The notes under the pieces: model-generated
Told to the model about the DNA's origin: nothing
Seen by the model: the letters and a program-made list of their open reading frames with translations, nothing else
Databases searched by the model: none
Made by a program: the position numbers and the translations under genes
Origin: Albidovulum sp.
GTDB taxonomy: Bacteria > Pseudomonadota > Alphaproteobacteria > Rhodobacterales > Rhodobacteraceae
Length of the DNA: 64,000 nt
Direction: 5' to 3'
Assembly: GCA_028823855.1 (NCBI GenBank)
Contig: JAPPFL010000022.1
Span: 1-64,000 of the forward strand
In this document: one piece after another, positions 16,681 through 26,369 of the stretch
Layout of the letters: each line of letters begins with the position of its first letter
How positions within the stretch are numbered: the stretch's first letter is position 1

Positions 16681-16705
16681 CAGGGGTGCACACCAATTCG
16701 GTGGG

Positions 16706-17245
16706 CTATGCCGCCAATTCCTTGCCACGTCTCCAGTCCAGGAAGTCCACCCAGGCACCGTTCAGAATGCAGCATTTGATGGAAAGGACGCGATTGCCCC
16801 CCCTTGCTGTCCGTCGGCTTCCCGGACGCTTCATGCGCAATCCGACGACGGACTTGAACCCGCCCTCGACCACGCCCGAGCCGATCTGCAGGCCGAGCCT
16901 GCGGAATTCGGCGTAGCGCATGCGCTCCAAGTTCGTTTCGAAATAGTCGATGCAGGCGGCCACGGCCGGGTCCGCCGCTCGATGTGGCCGGAGTTCCTCG
17001 ACGACGGATGCCGCCTCACCGACCTTCAACCGAGCCTCGGGCGTCTTGAACCGGGCCTTTCGGGCCATCCTGTCAGGATGCAGCGGATTCAAGGCCTCGG
17101 CCAAATACTCGGCCGCATGCCTGAAGTCGAGGATGTAGTGCGCCGTCTTGCCGTAAACCGCTAAACTGCGGAGTCCCGATTCATGGTTGATCCGGGTCCG
17201 CCCGGCCGGTCGCCGAATTTCACGAATGTAGCCATCCAATTTCAC
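16706..17245 (-). pseudogene. ISKra4-family transposase, C-terminal fragment
   Basis: About 180 residues. KTAHYILDFRHAAEYLAEA in the catalytic-domain region, CIDYFETNLERMRYAEFRRL and LQIGSGVVEGGFKSVVGLRM near the end are ISKra4 hallmarks, and ILNGAWVDFLDWR closes the domain. The N-terminal half, with the first catalytic residues, is missing. It is a different ISKra4 copy from the one at 5.9 kb. Confidence 0.72.
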
Positions 17246-17361
17246 TCAATGTAGCCGCCTGATTTCAGCAAAGCAGCCACTCCCTAAGGCGGCTGTCCTT
17301 GTTTCGATTCAGAATGCCGGTCTACTTCTCGGATTTTAGCGATCAATCCGGGGAGCATGGA

Positions 17362-17560
17362 ATGGTGCGCAGGAGGCTAGCGATGAGGAAAGTGAAGAAG
17401 ACATTGGCATTTCATTTCGGCGAGGGCCGCAGCGCTCGCGCGATTGCGACTCACTGTGGCATCGCGCGTCGCTCCGTCATGCAGACCCTGGAGCGGTTTG
17501 CCGCTTCGGGTCCGAGCTGGCTGGAAGAACTGGCTCTTCTGCTGGACGGAGGTCGGCGGG
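17362..17560 (+). mobile_element. IS21 istA N-terminal splinter fused to an IS66 tnpC splinter
   Basis: Positions 17377-17512 encode RRLAMRKVKKTLAFHFGEGR and ARAIATHCGIARRSVMQTLE, the N-terminal HTH of IS21-type IstA. At about 17524 the DNA switches to a stretch nearly identical to 45136-45170, which in IS66 tnpC encodes KNWLFCWTEVG, but here it is in another frame. The chimera shows repeated deletion between elements. Confidence 0.6.
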
Positions 17561-17886
17561 GAGCGGGCGATCAGTTTCGGATTGGATCGGCGTCTGACCA
17601 GATTAGTCCGGAACGGCTGACTTCCCTTTGCCGGCAGCCTTTCAGCAGCTCGTCCTTTCCGAGAGTTTGCGGAAGGGTTGCTTCCCGGCGGCTTCGCGGA
17701 TGCCGCCGCCCGCGTGGCGGCGCTGCCGATTTCCGGGATTGATTTCGCCTGGCCGGAGGTGGTTGACTGCGGCCCTAGCGAGGACGTTCCGCCTTCCCGG
17801 CGGCGCGGGCCGGATCCTGCATTCCGGAAGCCTTGAGAAGAGGTAGCCCGTGCGGATTGACCTCCCCGCCGGGCCGGTAGCCGTCC

Positions 17887-18252
17887 GTGCAGATGAATTG
17901 GAATTTGTCGCTGTCCCGCGAGGACTACGCTGCCACGCAGGCCTGGAGGGAGGCAAAGCTTGATTGCTGCCCCGAGCGCCCCGGGGGCGGCTGCGGCTTT
18001 GTCCGCAACGGCACCTGCCGGCGCAGGACGCGTTGCGGGGATGCTCGCATACCGCGCCGGCATTGCCCTGACGCCCACAAGACATGGCCGCTGCTGCCCG
18101 GCTGCTTCGCGGCGCAGCTGCTGGGCACGCCGGACGATCTCGAGGCGGCGGCACCCTGCAGGAAGGACGTTTCGATCCGCCTTCCTCCGAGTCCAATGAG
18201 TGCCGCCTGTTCGTTATACGCGATCCTGGCGTTTCAAAAGCATCCTTCCTGA
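17887..18252 (+). pseudogene. Unknown ORF with Cys cluster, probable transposon passenger remnant
   Basis: Starts MQMNWNLSLSREDYAATQAW and continues with Cys residues (LDCCPERPGGGCGFVRNGTC), which may be a zinc-ribbon. The later part changes character and is probably out of frame. It sits in transposon debris and I do not recognise the family. Codon pattern and the sudden loss of order after about residue 80 suggest decay. Confidence 0.35.
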
Positions 18253-18354
18253 GAAATATGCCCGTCGCCGGGCCGCGCGATTGACTATCTCAAGGAGTTA
18301 AGACAATGACGGGCAAGGTAATTTACTCGCCGGGTTGGGATGCGGTCGTTCCCG

Positions 18355-19668
18355 CTATTGGGCAGTGTGTTCGATTAGTCGGAGACGCGCGCGCAGGCCG
18401 CCAGTGATCGGCTCGACCAGCGCAACCGGAAAGTCCTTTGGCAGGGCCGCCAACGTTTGTTCAATGGCGGTGTCGGCTCGATCCAAGAAGTCGGCGCAAA
18501 TCTCTTCGATCACGCGCTCCGGTACGCCGTTCCGTTGCGCCGTCTGGATGAAATGTCGGGGCAGGATGCTGTCGATGACGTAGTGGCGGCGATCACCGAC
18601 CGCGAGCGCCAGCTTCGTCTTGTTCTTCTGCAACTGACCGGCGTCCCTGGCCGGCTGGGCCGACATCACGTCATAGAGCGGCGTCAGGCGGAATCGACCA
18701 CCGGGCTGCAGGAAGATACTGAAATTCTTCGCATGACCGTCGGTGGCGCCGAGCAGCCAGAACATCAACTGTGCTGCCAGGAAAAAGCGCTGATCGCTTT
18801 CCGGATCATCGCTGGCCTTCAAGAGGTCGAGTACGTTGGCGATACCGGGACCGCCCTCCGCCTCGTATTTGCGGGTTGGCGGAACCGAGAGCGCTTGGCA
18901 GCAATCCTCCTGCGGCAGTCGCAAGAGGCGCTTGTCGACTGTCCAGCGCCGGTCGAAACGTTCGACAACCAGAACCCGGTGGTCCCCGAAGTCCGTGATC
19001 TCGACGGCGGCCGTCGGCAGGCCAAAGGCGGCGGTGAGCTTCATGCAGAGATATTCATTCTCGACGCTTTGCGTCAGGTCGATGCCGGCTGGCAGGCGGC
19101 CGATCTGCGGTTTGAGGATGTGCGTGGTCGGCGTCGTGCCGCGCGGAACGCGCCATTTACCCCTCAAGCGCAGCAGAGCCGTCTTTTCCTGCGCACCGGC
19201 GAGCGAAATTCGGAACTCTTCATCTTCGTCAACGCCGAGGGGCGTGGCGGCCAGATCACCGATCTTCGCCGCTATCTCAGCGTCACGGACGATGCGACTG
19301 TCGATCTCGCCAGCCGGACCGGATTCCTGGCCCTCGGGCAAAAACTGCAACGCGCCGACGCAGTCGCGGCCGACCTTGGCGAGCAGGCTGTAGGCATCAT
19401 AGCCGTCCGCACGGACGCGCTCGGCAACGCGCCGCCGGATCAGCTCGGCATCGGGGAGCAAGTTGTCGAACACGGCGATGACCGGATCGCCGATATAGCG
19501 ATCCTCGCGCAGCGGCAAGGATAGCGAGAGGGGCAGGGTATGCTCCCAGCCGAGCCAGTCCGTATCGTATTGAAACTCGATCGCGCCGCTCGTCTGTCGG
19601 CGAAGTTGTCCGACAAGCCGTGCGTTCAGAAAGACGTCCAGAGGAATGCGGGTGCGACGCCGGGCCAT
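18355..19668 (-). CDS. hipA: HipA-family serine/threonine kinase toxin
   Basis: 437 residues. The N-terminal HipA-N1 subdomain (LNARLVGQLRRQTSGAIEFQ, then WLGWEHTLPLSLSLPLRED) is followed by the core. It has the AGAQEKTALL loop, HILKPQIGRL for ATP binding, and the catalytic stretch FWLLGATDGHAKNFSIFL (Asp and Asn as in HipA). Next comes the DFG-like TPLYDVMSAQP. HipA kinases phosphorylate tRNA synthetases and cause growth arrest. The gene overlaps hipB by one base (TGATG). All key motifs are intact, so the toxin is probably functional. Confidence 0.9.
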   Translation of the reverse strand: MARRRTRIPLDVFLNARLVGQLRRQTSGAIEFQYDTDWLGWEHTLPLSLSLPLREDRYIGDPVIAVFDNLLPDAELIRRRVAERVRADGYDAYSLLAKVGRDCVGALQFLPEGQESGPAGEIDSRIVRDAEIAAKIGDLAATPLGVDEDEEFRISLAGAQEKTALLRLRGKWRVPRGTTPTTHILKPQIGRLPAGIDLTQSVENEYLCMKLTAAFGLPTAAVEITDFGDHRVLVVERFDRRWTVDKRLLRLPQEDCCQALSVPPTRKYEAEGGPGIANVLDLLKASDDPESDQRFFLAAQLMFWLLGATDGHAKNFSIFLQPGGRFRLTPLYDVMSAQPARDAGQLQKNKTKLALAVGDRRHYVIDSILPRHFIQTAQRNGVPERVIEEICADFLDRADTAIEQTLAALPKDFPVALVEPITGGLRARLRLIEHTAQ

Positions 19669-19916
19669 CAGAAGATATCCTCGATTTCCTTGTCCGCCCG
19701 GCTCCGTTCGCGGATGGCCATCTCCAGGCCTAGCACGGCCAGGGCGTCGATCAGCGTGCGGAGCTGCGTGCCCGGCTTGCCGTTTTCCAACGCCGAGACC
19801 GTCGCTTGGCGAAGGTCGGCTTTGGCGCCGAGGTCACTTTGGCTGAGCTTGAGCGTGCGTCGGCGCCGGCGAACGGCGGCCCCGATCTGCTTTGGTGACC
19901 TAGCGATCTGTTCCAT
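19668..19916 (-). CDS. hipB: HipB-family XRE antitoxin
   Basis: 82 residues. A compact Cro/CI HTH: IGAAVRRRRRTLKLSQSDLG, then AKADLRQATVSALENGKPGT and LRTLIDALAVLGLEM. A charged tail (ERSRADKEIEDIF) follows, as in HipB, where the C-terminus contacts HipA. It lies first in the operon, so antitoxin is made before toxin. It is expected to bind the inverted repeats upstream and to repress its own promoter together with HipA. Confidence 0.88.
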   Translation of the reverse strand: MEQIARSPKQIGAAVRRRRRTLKLSQSDLGAKADLRQATVSALENGKPGTQLRTLIDALAVLGLEMAIRERSRADKEIEDIF

Positions 19917-19941
19917 GGAGTGCTCCTTGTTTTCACTCCAT

Positions 19942-20028
19942 GTTATGAGCTGAAGCGATTAAATGTCAATATACGTATATGCGTATAAAAATATTTTATG
20001 CTACAAGGCGTATAAAATTGTCTTATAC
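19942..20028 (-). promoter_or_regulatory. hipBA promoter and operators
   Basis: On the minus strand TTGACA (19969-19964) and CATAAC (19947-19942) are spaced by 16 bases. Upstream are ATACG-N6-CGTAT (19971-19986, with the perfect core TATACGTATA) and GTATAA-N7-TTATAC (20010-20028). Two palindromes next to the -35 suit autoregulation by HipB. Confidence 0.65.
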
Positions 20029-20113
20029 TCTGAGCCGTATGGAATTTCCCGGCGCTCTTGAGGCACAATGATGCAGGCTATGCGGACAGCAAGCCGCACC
20101 CGCCGCCATACTC

Positions 20114-20392
20114 TCACAAAAGCACCAACGTTTCGACCCGGTGATCGAGACTACGCTCGGCGAGCGCCCTATCGGTCAAATCCATTTCCGAATACGCAAA
20201 ATAGGAATTGCGGAAATCGTATACCGGTGTGATGCGCTCCAGAAGCTTGCGCAATCCCGGGAGCCGGAACGTGTGCCGGATAGTTTCGGAGACGCCGTCC
20301 AACTTGTTCTTGCCGTTAAGCTCCCGGCCTGCGTTTGGAATGCGGCGCGCGAGCGATAATGGTCGATCCGCTGCGTCGCGGCGCACCCACAA
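20114..20392 (-). CDS. Hypothetical C-terminal fragment
   Basis: 92 residues. The C-terminal part, RKLLERITPVYDFRNSYFAY, then SEMDLTDRALAERSLDHRVE, is helical and looks like the end of a larger protein. There is no good ribosome-binding site for the ATG. I do not recognise the family; it is probably a remnant of a gene lost from upstream of hipBA. Confidence 0.3.
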   Translation of the reverse strand: MWVRRDAADRPLSLARRIPNAGRELNGKNKLDGVSETIRHTFRLPGLRKLLERITPVYDFRNSYFAYSEMDLTDRALAERSLDHRVETLVLL

Positions 20393-20727
20393 GTCGTGTT
20401 TTATTCAGTTTCGTCAGAATCGCGGAGCGTCTTACCGAAGTGCGAAAAGCCCATTTTATTCAGCGGGATATGGCAGTGCACCCACTGCCGGCCCATACCC
20501 GGTCTTCATGCCGGAAGCGGGTGAACTCAAACTACTGACCACGCATGGCCTCCCATGACATCGTCATCGGACCTTGGAAACTACTCGACGACCTGCCTGT
20601 GCCGGCCCCGAACCGTCAAAACACACTCCTCAGGTTGTACGCATTCCTCCGCATGCCCAACTCTAGTTGTTAGTCCAGATCAAAGGATTCCATTCTTTCA
20701 AGAAGCGTGATATTGCCCTCGCCGCCG

Positions 20728-21738
20728 CCGCGCGGCCAGCGCATCGCGGGTCTGCCGGTCGCCGTCTCGTCCGTGCGGGTCTCAACCGCAGGCCCGCACC
20801 TGTTCGATAAGTTCGGGCGTTACACGGTAACCTTCAATCGACAACGAGTTATAGGCATCATTCTGATAGATTTCGTCGACGAAGGAGAGATAGGCACTCG
20901 TATCCTGCGGTAATCCGGGGGCGTTCGGGAATGCCGCGATGACGGGTTCGCGGAAGGTCTTCAACATGGATTGCAGGCGTCCGACAATTGGTGCGTGCAC
21001 TCGGTTGGAGGTGCTGAAGGTCTGCGCTGGTGCGAATGGATCGTTCTCGCGTATGCCGTAACCGAAGCGTTTCATGACGGTCGGAATTTCGTCAGCCGCA
21101 GTGGCTCGGCCCGGTCGGCGTAGGGCACCGGCGAGCCGCCCGGCGACGACTGAATGGCCGCCGTCAAGGAGCCGGACCAGCAAATCGGTTGCATCGCGGA
21201 TACCAGAGAGCACTACCTGTACATCAACCGGGTTGCTGGCAAAGAACGCTCCGGGGACTCTGATCAGCGCTGCTTCGGGCATGAAAAGCCTGAGGCAGTT
21301 CCGGGTCGTCAGATCTGCGTGCGGAGGCATGTCTTTCTGCTTGAGATCATAGAGGGACGTGTCGAAGGGCAGTTCGACCCGGTTGTCGGTGCCTTTCGGT
21401 GAATAGATGACGACCTGCCGACGTATGAGGGTGTTTTCCGCGTGGAGCAGTAGAGATTGCTCGGGCGATAGGTGCCAAGCCTCACCGAAGCGAGTGGTGC
21501 AAAAGGAAGCGCAGAATTCCCAGAATGCGGCATACCACGGCGTAGTGTCGCCGGGATTGACGTCGGGTCTGGGCGAGATCAGCCAGCCCTTCATGACTTG
21601 ACGCAGGAAGCCGCTCTTGACCAAGCGCTCCCGGCATAGGCGTGTCAGCTCACCGGAGCGGAAGACCCTTCTCCCCGTTCTCTGAAATTCTTCGAGCTGT
21701 GCTAGGGACGAGGCAAGCTTCTCCTTAGGCGTGGCCAT
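20728..21738 (-). pseudogene. Fic-family protein cut before the catalytic domain
   Basis: The readable ORF (318 residues to TGA at 20784) has the N-terminal parts of long Fic proteins: a winged-helix-like region (FRSGELTRLCRERLVKSGFL) and the inhibitory helix motif SLSIEG, the S/TxxxE(G/N) of Fic proteins that block their own AMP-transfer. After the TGA the same frame continues DPHGRDGDRQTRDALAAR, which is the expected next block; TGA very likely replaced TGG (Trp). The HxFx(D/E)GNGR Fic active site is absent downstream. So the regulatory half remains and the AMPylation domain has been lost. Confidence 0.72.
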
Positions 21739-21971
21739 GCCAAGCCTTCAATCGGTTTCGCAAGCGTGATTCGTTGTAGCCCTGCAAGTATTTGATGCTG
21801 TAAATCAGCAAGTCATTACTGTCGTATCATCGCGCGTGAATAGTGATGTGCTGAAACGCGCCTTCGTTGTAGTGCCGCCGCACGCGGGAAATCGAACGCC
21901 AGCGAGCGGGATCGTGGAACTTGATATTGTCAGCCATAAATCTCTTATTTCCCGACATCGGAGGATTCCTC

Positions 21972-22181
21972 ATGAGCGATGGCCCTCCTAGAGGCCTGAA
22001 AATGCTGCGCGGCTGGAAGAAGCAGGCAGAGCGCGCCGACAACAGGGCAGAACGGCTAGAGGACCTTTGCAGGCAAACTGCTGGGTACGTCTTAGCCAAT
22101 ACGTTCCTAGACTACGCAGTTCGGGCTGCAGAGCTGGGGAGCACCGGCGATGAGAGAAGCGGTCGGCAAAACGCAATCTGA
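21972..22181 (+). CDS. Small hypothetical protein
   Basis: 69 residues from an ATG with GGAGG seven bases upstream. The first part is basic and helical (GLKMLRGWKKQAERADNRAE, RLEDLCRQTAG), a possible coiled coil; the end runs into the IS66 remnant and looks truncated. I do not recognise the family. Confidence 0.3.
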   Translation: MSDGPPRGLKMLRGWKKQAERADNRAERLEDLCRQTAGYVLANTFLDYAVRAAELGSTGDERSGRQNAI

Positions 22182-22239
22182 TCGGGCGGCGAGCGGCGCT
22201 TGCGAAGTCGAAGAGCACTATTGCCGTAAAGCCGCGCAG

Positions 22240-22680
22240 CCCCTGCTCAAGCCGCCGGCCCGGATCCAGCAGCCGCCCGGCCCGAAGCCGAGAATCTTCA
22301 TCATCGTGCGGCGACGGTCGGCGAAGACGAACCATCCGCCCGAGACGGGGCCCGCACCGAACCGGCTGCACTCGAGGCCGGCGAACGACTTGCGCATTTC
22401 GGCCGGAGCGGTCGCGAGCCAGACGCCGCCAGCGGAGCAGCGTCCGCGGTCTCAGGCCGCGGCCTTCGCAATGCGCGACCGCGGTCGTTTTCTCCCGCTC
22501 GAAATCCTCGACGATCTCGCGCCATTCCTCGGCGCTTCCGAACGGGCCATTCGGCGACCCGAGCCGGAACGTTCATGGCTATCCCTCCTTGCTAAAAAAT
22601 TCCGGCTCGAGGGCACCGGCCGCGGCGGTCCCGGTTCAACCCTGTATCAGGACGTCGAAGTTTAGCCGCTTACGGCCGTT
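22240..22680 (-). mobile_element. IS66 remnant: left end, tnpA and tnpB pieces
   Basis: On the minus strand the IS66 end GTAAGCGGCTAAACTTCGACG (near 22677) leads into MNVPARVAEWPV and an HTH region in shifting frames, then a TnpB-like block (reading MMKILGFGPGGCWIRAGG) near 22250-22300. tnpC is absent. It matches the elements at 5.4, 43.4 and 48.3 kb. Confidence 0.7.
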
Positions 22681-22950
22681 CCCCACATCCGAAATGCGCG
22701 TTGTTTCTCCTTTCGTCCTGACAGCTCAAGCCGGCTCGGCCTCTTTTCGGCCGGCGCCTTTCAGTTTGTCTCTCGGCATCGGTGTGGACCCGCCCCCCTC
22801 TTCTTTAATCTGACTCGCCCGCCCGCCATGACCCTGTGCGCCCTCGTCTTGACCTTCTTGAAGTGGAGCGCCAAGCACGCTCGAGAAGGTATTGCGGCAC
22901 CCGGAACGGTTGCGGGCGTTCGCATCGTGTCCCCGCTATTCGGAACACAG

Positions 22951-25900
22951 TCAAAAAAGGACTGTCTCCGCCATCTCGCGGTAGCGGCAGAAGGCATTCG
23001 CCAATCGCATTTGCCGAGGCGTGCGGCATTCCGGTTCGAACAGGGCCGGGTTTGCCACTAGCACGCTGGCGCAGCGGGCGCGCGAAGTAGCAACATTTAG
23101 GCGGTTGAGGCTGTAGAGAAACTCCATGCCATGCGGAGCGTCCGTCGGCGCGGAGGTAGCCATCGAGTAAATCACGAGAGGCGCTTCCTGTCCCTGGAAC
23201 TTGTCGACTGTGCCGATTCGCGCTCCGGGCAGTCGCTCCTGCAATGCAAAGACCTGGGCGTTGTAGGGTGCGATGATTAGCATGTCTTCGATTCGCAAAG
23301 GCCGCTCGTCGCCGTCCCTATCGATCCATGCTGCACCCTCCTCAATCAGCGTCCTGACGAGGGCGAGGACCATATCGGCCTCTTCAGGTGAGGAGCTCTG
23401 GTTGCCGTCATGATCTACCGGCAGATAGCGCAGTCCGCTACCCTGAACGGGGCCGTCGCAGACGATGCGTTGGTTTTCTAGACCCGGCCGGGGATGCAAC
23501 CGGCCCTCGTAGAACATCTCGCTGGTGAACGCGCAAATGTCCGGATGCAGTCTCCATGTCTGTTCCAGGAACAATCCGCGATCGGCCTCGATTGTCGGCC
23601 GGCCGCCCAATACATGATCCAGAGCCGAGACTGCCGTGCCGTCCGGGTGACTTCCCTGTATCGGCTGTTCCAGTTGCTGCGGATCACCGATCAGCACCAG
23701 ACCGTCCGCGGCCGGAGAAACGGCGAGTACGTTCGCGAGTGACATCTGCGCCGCCTCGTCCACGAACAGCGCATCGACCGCGCTCTGCGCATCCGGACGC
23801 GCCCAGAGCCACGCTGTACCGCCCGCGACTTGGCAATCTCCAGCAAGCGCTTCGAAGACATCCTCGTTTCTTGTGGTGACACGCAGCCGATCCAAATCGG
23901 CTTCGAGTTCGGCCGACTTTTGTATCGCGGTTAGATCGGTTCCACCTTCTTCGGCCGCTCTCGCCACTTCGTCGAGCAGGTTGCGAATGACCTTGTGGCT
24001 GTTCGCAGTGATGCCGACTCTCGCGCCCGCCTCAACCAGAGCGCAAATCATCCGCGCGCCCGTGAAGGTCTTGCCGGCGCCCGGCGGCCCTTGGATAGGC
24101 AGCACGCCGCCTTCAAGCAGAGGCGCAATCCGCAAGGCCGCCTCGACAGTCGTTTCGCCGTCACTTTGCAGGGGCGCTCCACTGACACGCGGCCGCTGTC
24201 TCAGCAGAAGATCGCGAGCCACGCTGTACGCACCGTCGCCTTCAACACCGTTCTCCGCGACATATTCCCCGATGCCGACCAGAGATTCCGAGAGAACGCG
24301 GGTGCCCACCAGCTCATGCGAAAAGACCGCCGGCGGGTGTCGGTCGACGCTGTCCATGCGCTTCTTGATGTCGACGGTCCGGTCCTCGAACGATATTGTC
24401 TCCAGCTTGCCGAACTTCTCCCCGCCGACGCTCATTAGCGCCTTGCCGTCGCGCAGATCGGTTTCCTGCCCGGGAAAGCGATAGCGATGCACCGGGGTCC
24501 TTGCAGTGCCCCCGACCGCATCGACGAACACCAGGTCCGCCAAAGCGTTGCGCTCATCGACCAGATCGTCCGCGGACAGTTCGCTCAAACGGAAATACTC
24601 CCACCAAACGGACTTGTCCTCGCGTCGGTGCCAATCCGCGATGTTCGCCAACAGCCACTGCGCCTGCTGCCCGACCGTCCGGTCCTCGCCGCCCACCGGC
24701 ACGTTCCCGGTAAGCCGTTCCGTCAGTGCGTTCACGCGCTCTTGCCAAGCGCTGATGGCCTCGCTGGGATCGCCCTTCCCGGCCTCGGGCCTCTCAATCC
24801 GGGCTCCAGCCTCGATCTGCTCGTTCCGAACGTCTTCGAGCCAGTCGCGCAGGCCGAGCGTCGACAGGCAGTCATCGCGGTTATAGTCTTGGACAGCCGT
24901 TCGGCATTCTCCGGTCAAGCCCTCGACACCGGCAAATTCAAGACAGGCCTGGACCTGGGCCAACGCGCGGTTGGCCTCCGGAAGATTGATGGCTCGCTCA
25001 AATGAGTGGAACTGTTCGAGTTCCTTGAGCGAGTAACTTTCCGCGCTGGCGCGAATGCCGCCCCGCACAACGCCGTGGAGATCAACCAGCAAACCCGCGC
25101 GCAGCATCCGGTCGATTTCTTCCTCCCGCGTGGCATACCGGCCCATCAGACGCTTGAGCGCGACCGGCTCATACGGCGCGAAGTGATATATGTGCATGTC
25201 CGGATACTGTTGCCAGCGCGCGATGATGCCGTCGACAAACTCCTCGAAGGCACGCTTTTCCTCTCCGCGCGTGAGCGCCCACCGGGCCGCGTACTGCGGG
25301 GCGCCCTGATCGTCGAACGCGGCATGGCCGAACAGATACTCAAGGCCGCCCTCGCCAACGTAGGGATCCCCCTCGAGGTCGAAGAAGACATCCCCGGCTG
25401 ACGGCTCCGGCAACCTTGCCAGGCCATGTCCCGCCATGGGCTCGAGAGGCTCGTAAACCGGCGCCCTGGTTTCGCGAGCTGTGACCTGCACCCGTGCCTG
25501 CTCGCGCAGTCGCTCGTACGTGTTAACCGCACCACGCTCGGGCTTCCACGTCAGAGGTAGCGGTTCGGCGGCGAGTTCCGTCACAGTGGTGATGTCGCGC
25601 CGTCTCAGCTCCTCAATCTGGAGACCGGACATTCCCGCAACAAGGCACAGGTGATCGTCGGCGCGGCGAACGGCATCGCAGTCCCGCCGCCAGCGACAGA
25701 TTTCGCAGTGCCGTCGAATGTCCGGGTACGTTTGCGCGTCCGCATCGTCCGCCACGGCCGCTTCCAGACTTCGTCTCACCAGCCGGTAGTACGCCAGGTA
25801 GTCGTTGGACCGAAAAGCCTGCGGCTCGAAGTCCGACCAGGGCGCCACGACATACATGAACGCCGGGACGACGCCCTGCGCTTTCGCGAGGAGATCCGTA

Positions 25901-26352
25901 TAGAGGCAAAGTTGCAAAACGCTGCCGGCCTTCGTTTCCCTCGCGAGCTTGGTGTCGATCACTTCGTAAGACCAATCTCCGAGATCGCTGGGCGTATCCA
26001 CTCGCCTCAGGATGTCCGCACGACCGCCCCACCGCCCGTTCACCAGCACTCCTTGGCTGATGATTGCCGCGCCGCAGCGTATGGCGGCTACAGTCTCTTC
26101 GGCCCGTTTCTCTTCCAGGCTGCCACCTTCGATCCGCACGACCTCGTAGCCGGTCCTTTCAAGGTGGTCGAGATAAGCCTGTTCATGCAGGTCTCCCCGC
26201 TCGCGGAGGATTTCGAGCAGCGGGTCCCGGTTCTTTGGCTTCGCGCGAACGCCTCTCGCTACTTCGGCGTCCAGCTGGGTGAGATGAATGCAGCTCAAAT
26301 GGCCGGACAGGTCGGTCGCGCTGAGCTGCAGGATTCCGTTGTTGTCCAACAT
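22951..26352 (-). CDS. TM0106-type RecB-like nuclease fused to SF1 (DNA2-like) helicase
   Basis: About 1133 residues from ATG 26352 (MLDNNGILQLSATDLSGHLS); a longer start to 26595 would overlap higA. The N-terminal nuclease has the PD-(D/E)XK residues in SYEVIDTKLARETKAGS and the Cys set in HCEICRWRRDC, possibly an Fe-S clasp. A second fold with DVFFDLEGDPYVGE (RNase H/exonuclease-like) follows. The helicase has Walker A GPPGAGKTFTGA, Walker B ALFVDEAAQMSLAN, then LIGDPQQLEQ, FLEQTWRLHPDI, TVDKFQGQEAPLVIYS and LNVATSRARC. It should unwind and cut DNA or RNA-DNA ends in the cytoplasm. It lies 17 bases after higA on the same strand, so it may be part of that operon. Confidence 0.85.
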   Translation of the reverse strand: MLDNNGILQLSATDLSGHLSCIHLTQLDAEVARGVRAKPKNRDPLLEILRERGDLHEQAYLDHLERTGYEVVRIEGGSLEEKRAEETVAAIRCGAAIISQGVLVNGRWGGRADILRRVDTPSDLGDWSYEVIDTKLARETKAGSVLQLCLYTDLLAKAQGVVPAFMYVVAPWSDFEPQAFRSNDYLAYYRLVRRSLEAAVADDADAQTYPDIRRHCEICRWRRDCDAVRRADDHLCLVAGMSGLQIEELRRRDITTVTELAAEPLPLTWKPERGAVNTYERLREQARVQVTARETRAPVYEPLEPMAGHGLARLPEPSAGDVFFDLEGDPYVGEGGLEYLFGHAAFDDQGAPQYAARWALTRGEEKRAFEEFVDGIIARWQQYPDMHIYHFAPYEPVALKRLMGRYATREEEIDRMLRAGLLVDLHGVVRGGIRASAESYSLKELEQFHSFERAINLPEANRALAQVQACLEFAGVEGLTGECRTAVQDYNRDDCLSTLGLRDWLEDVRNEQIEAGARIERPEAGKGDPSEAISAWQERVNALTERLTGNVPVGGEDRTVGQQAQWLLANIADWHRREDKSVWWEYFRLSELSADDLVDERNALADLVFVDAVGGTARTPVHRYRFPGQETDLRDGKALMSVGGEKFGKLETISFEDRTVDIKKRMDSVDRHPPAVFSHELVGTRVLSESLVGIGEYVAENGVEGDGAYSVARDLLLRQRPRVSGAPLQSDGETTVEAALRIAPLLEGGVLPIQGPPGAGKTFTGARMICALVEAGARVGITANSHKVIRNLLDEVARAAEEGGTDLTAIQKSAELEADLDRLRVTTRNEDVFEALAGDCQVAGGTAWLWARPDAQSAVDALFVDEAAQMSLANVLAVSPAADGLVLIGDPQQLEQPIQGSHPDGTAVSALDHVLGGRPTIEADRGLFLEQTWRLHPDICAFTSEMFYEGRLHPRPGLENQRIVCDGPVQGSGLRYLPVDHDGNQSSSPEEADMVLALVRTLIEEGAAWIDRDGDERPLRIEDMLIIAPYNAQVFALQERLPGARIGTVDKFQGQEAPLVIYSMATSAPTDAPHGMEFLYSLNRLNVATSRARCASVLVANPALFEPECRTPRQMRLANAFCRYREMAETVLF

Positions 26353-26369
26353 GGGGCGGTTTCTCTTGC

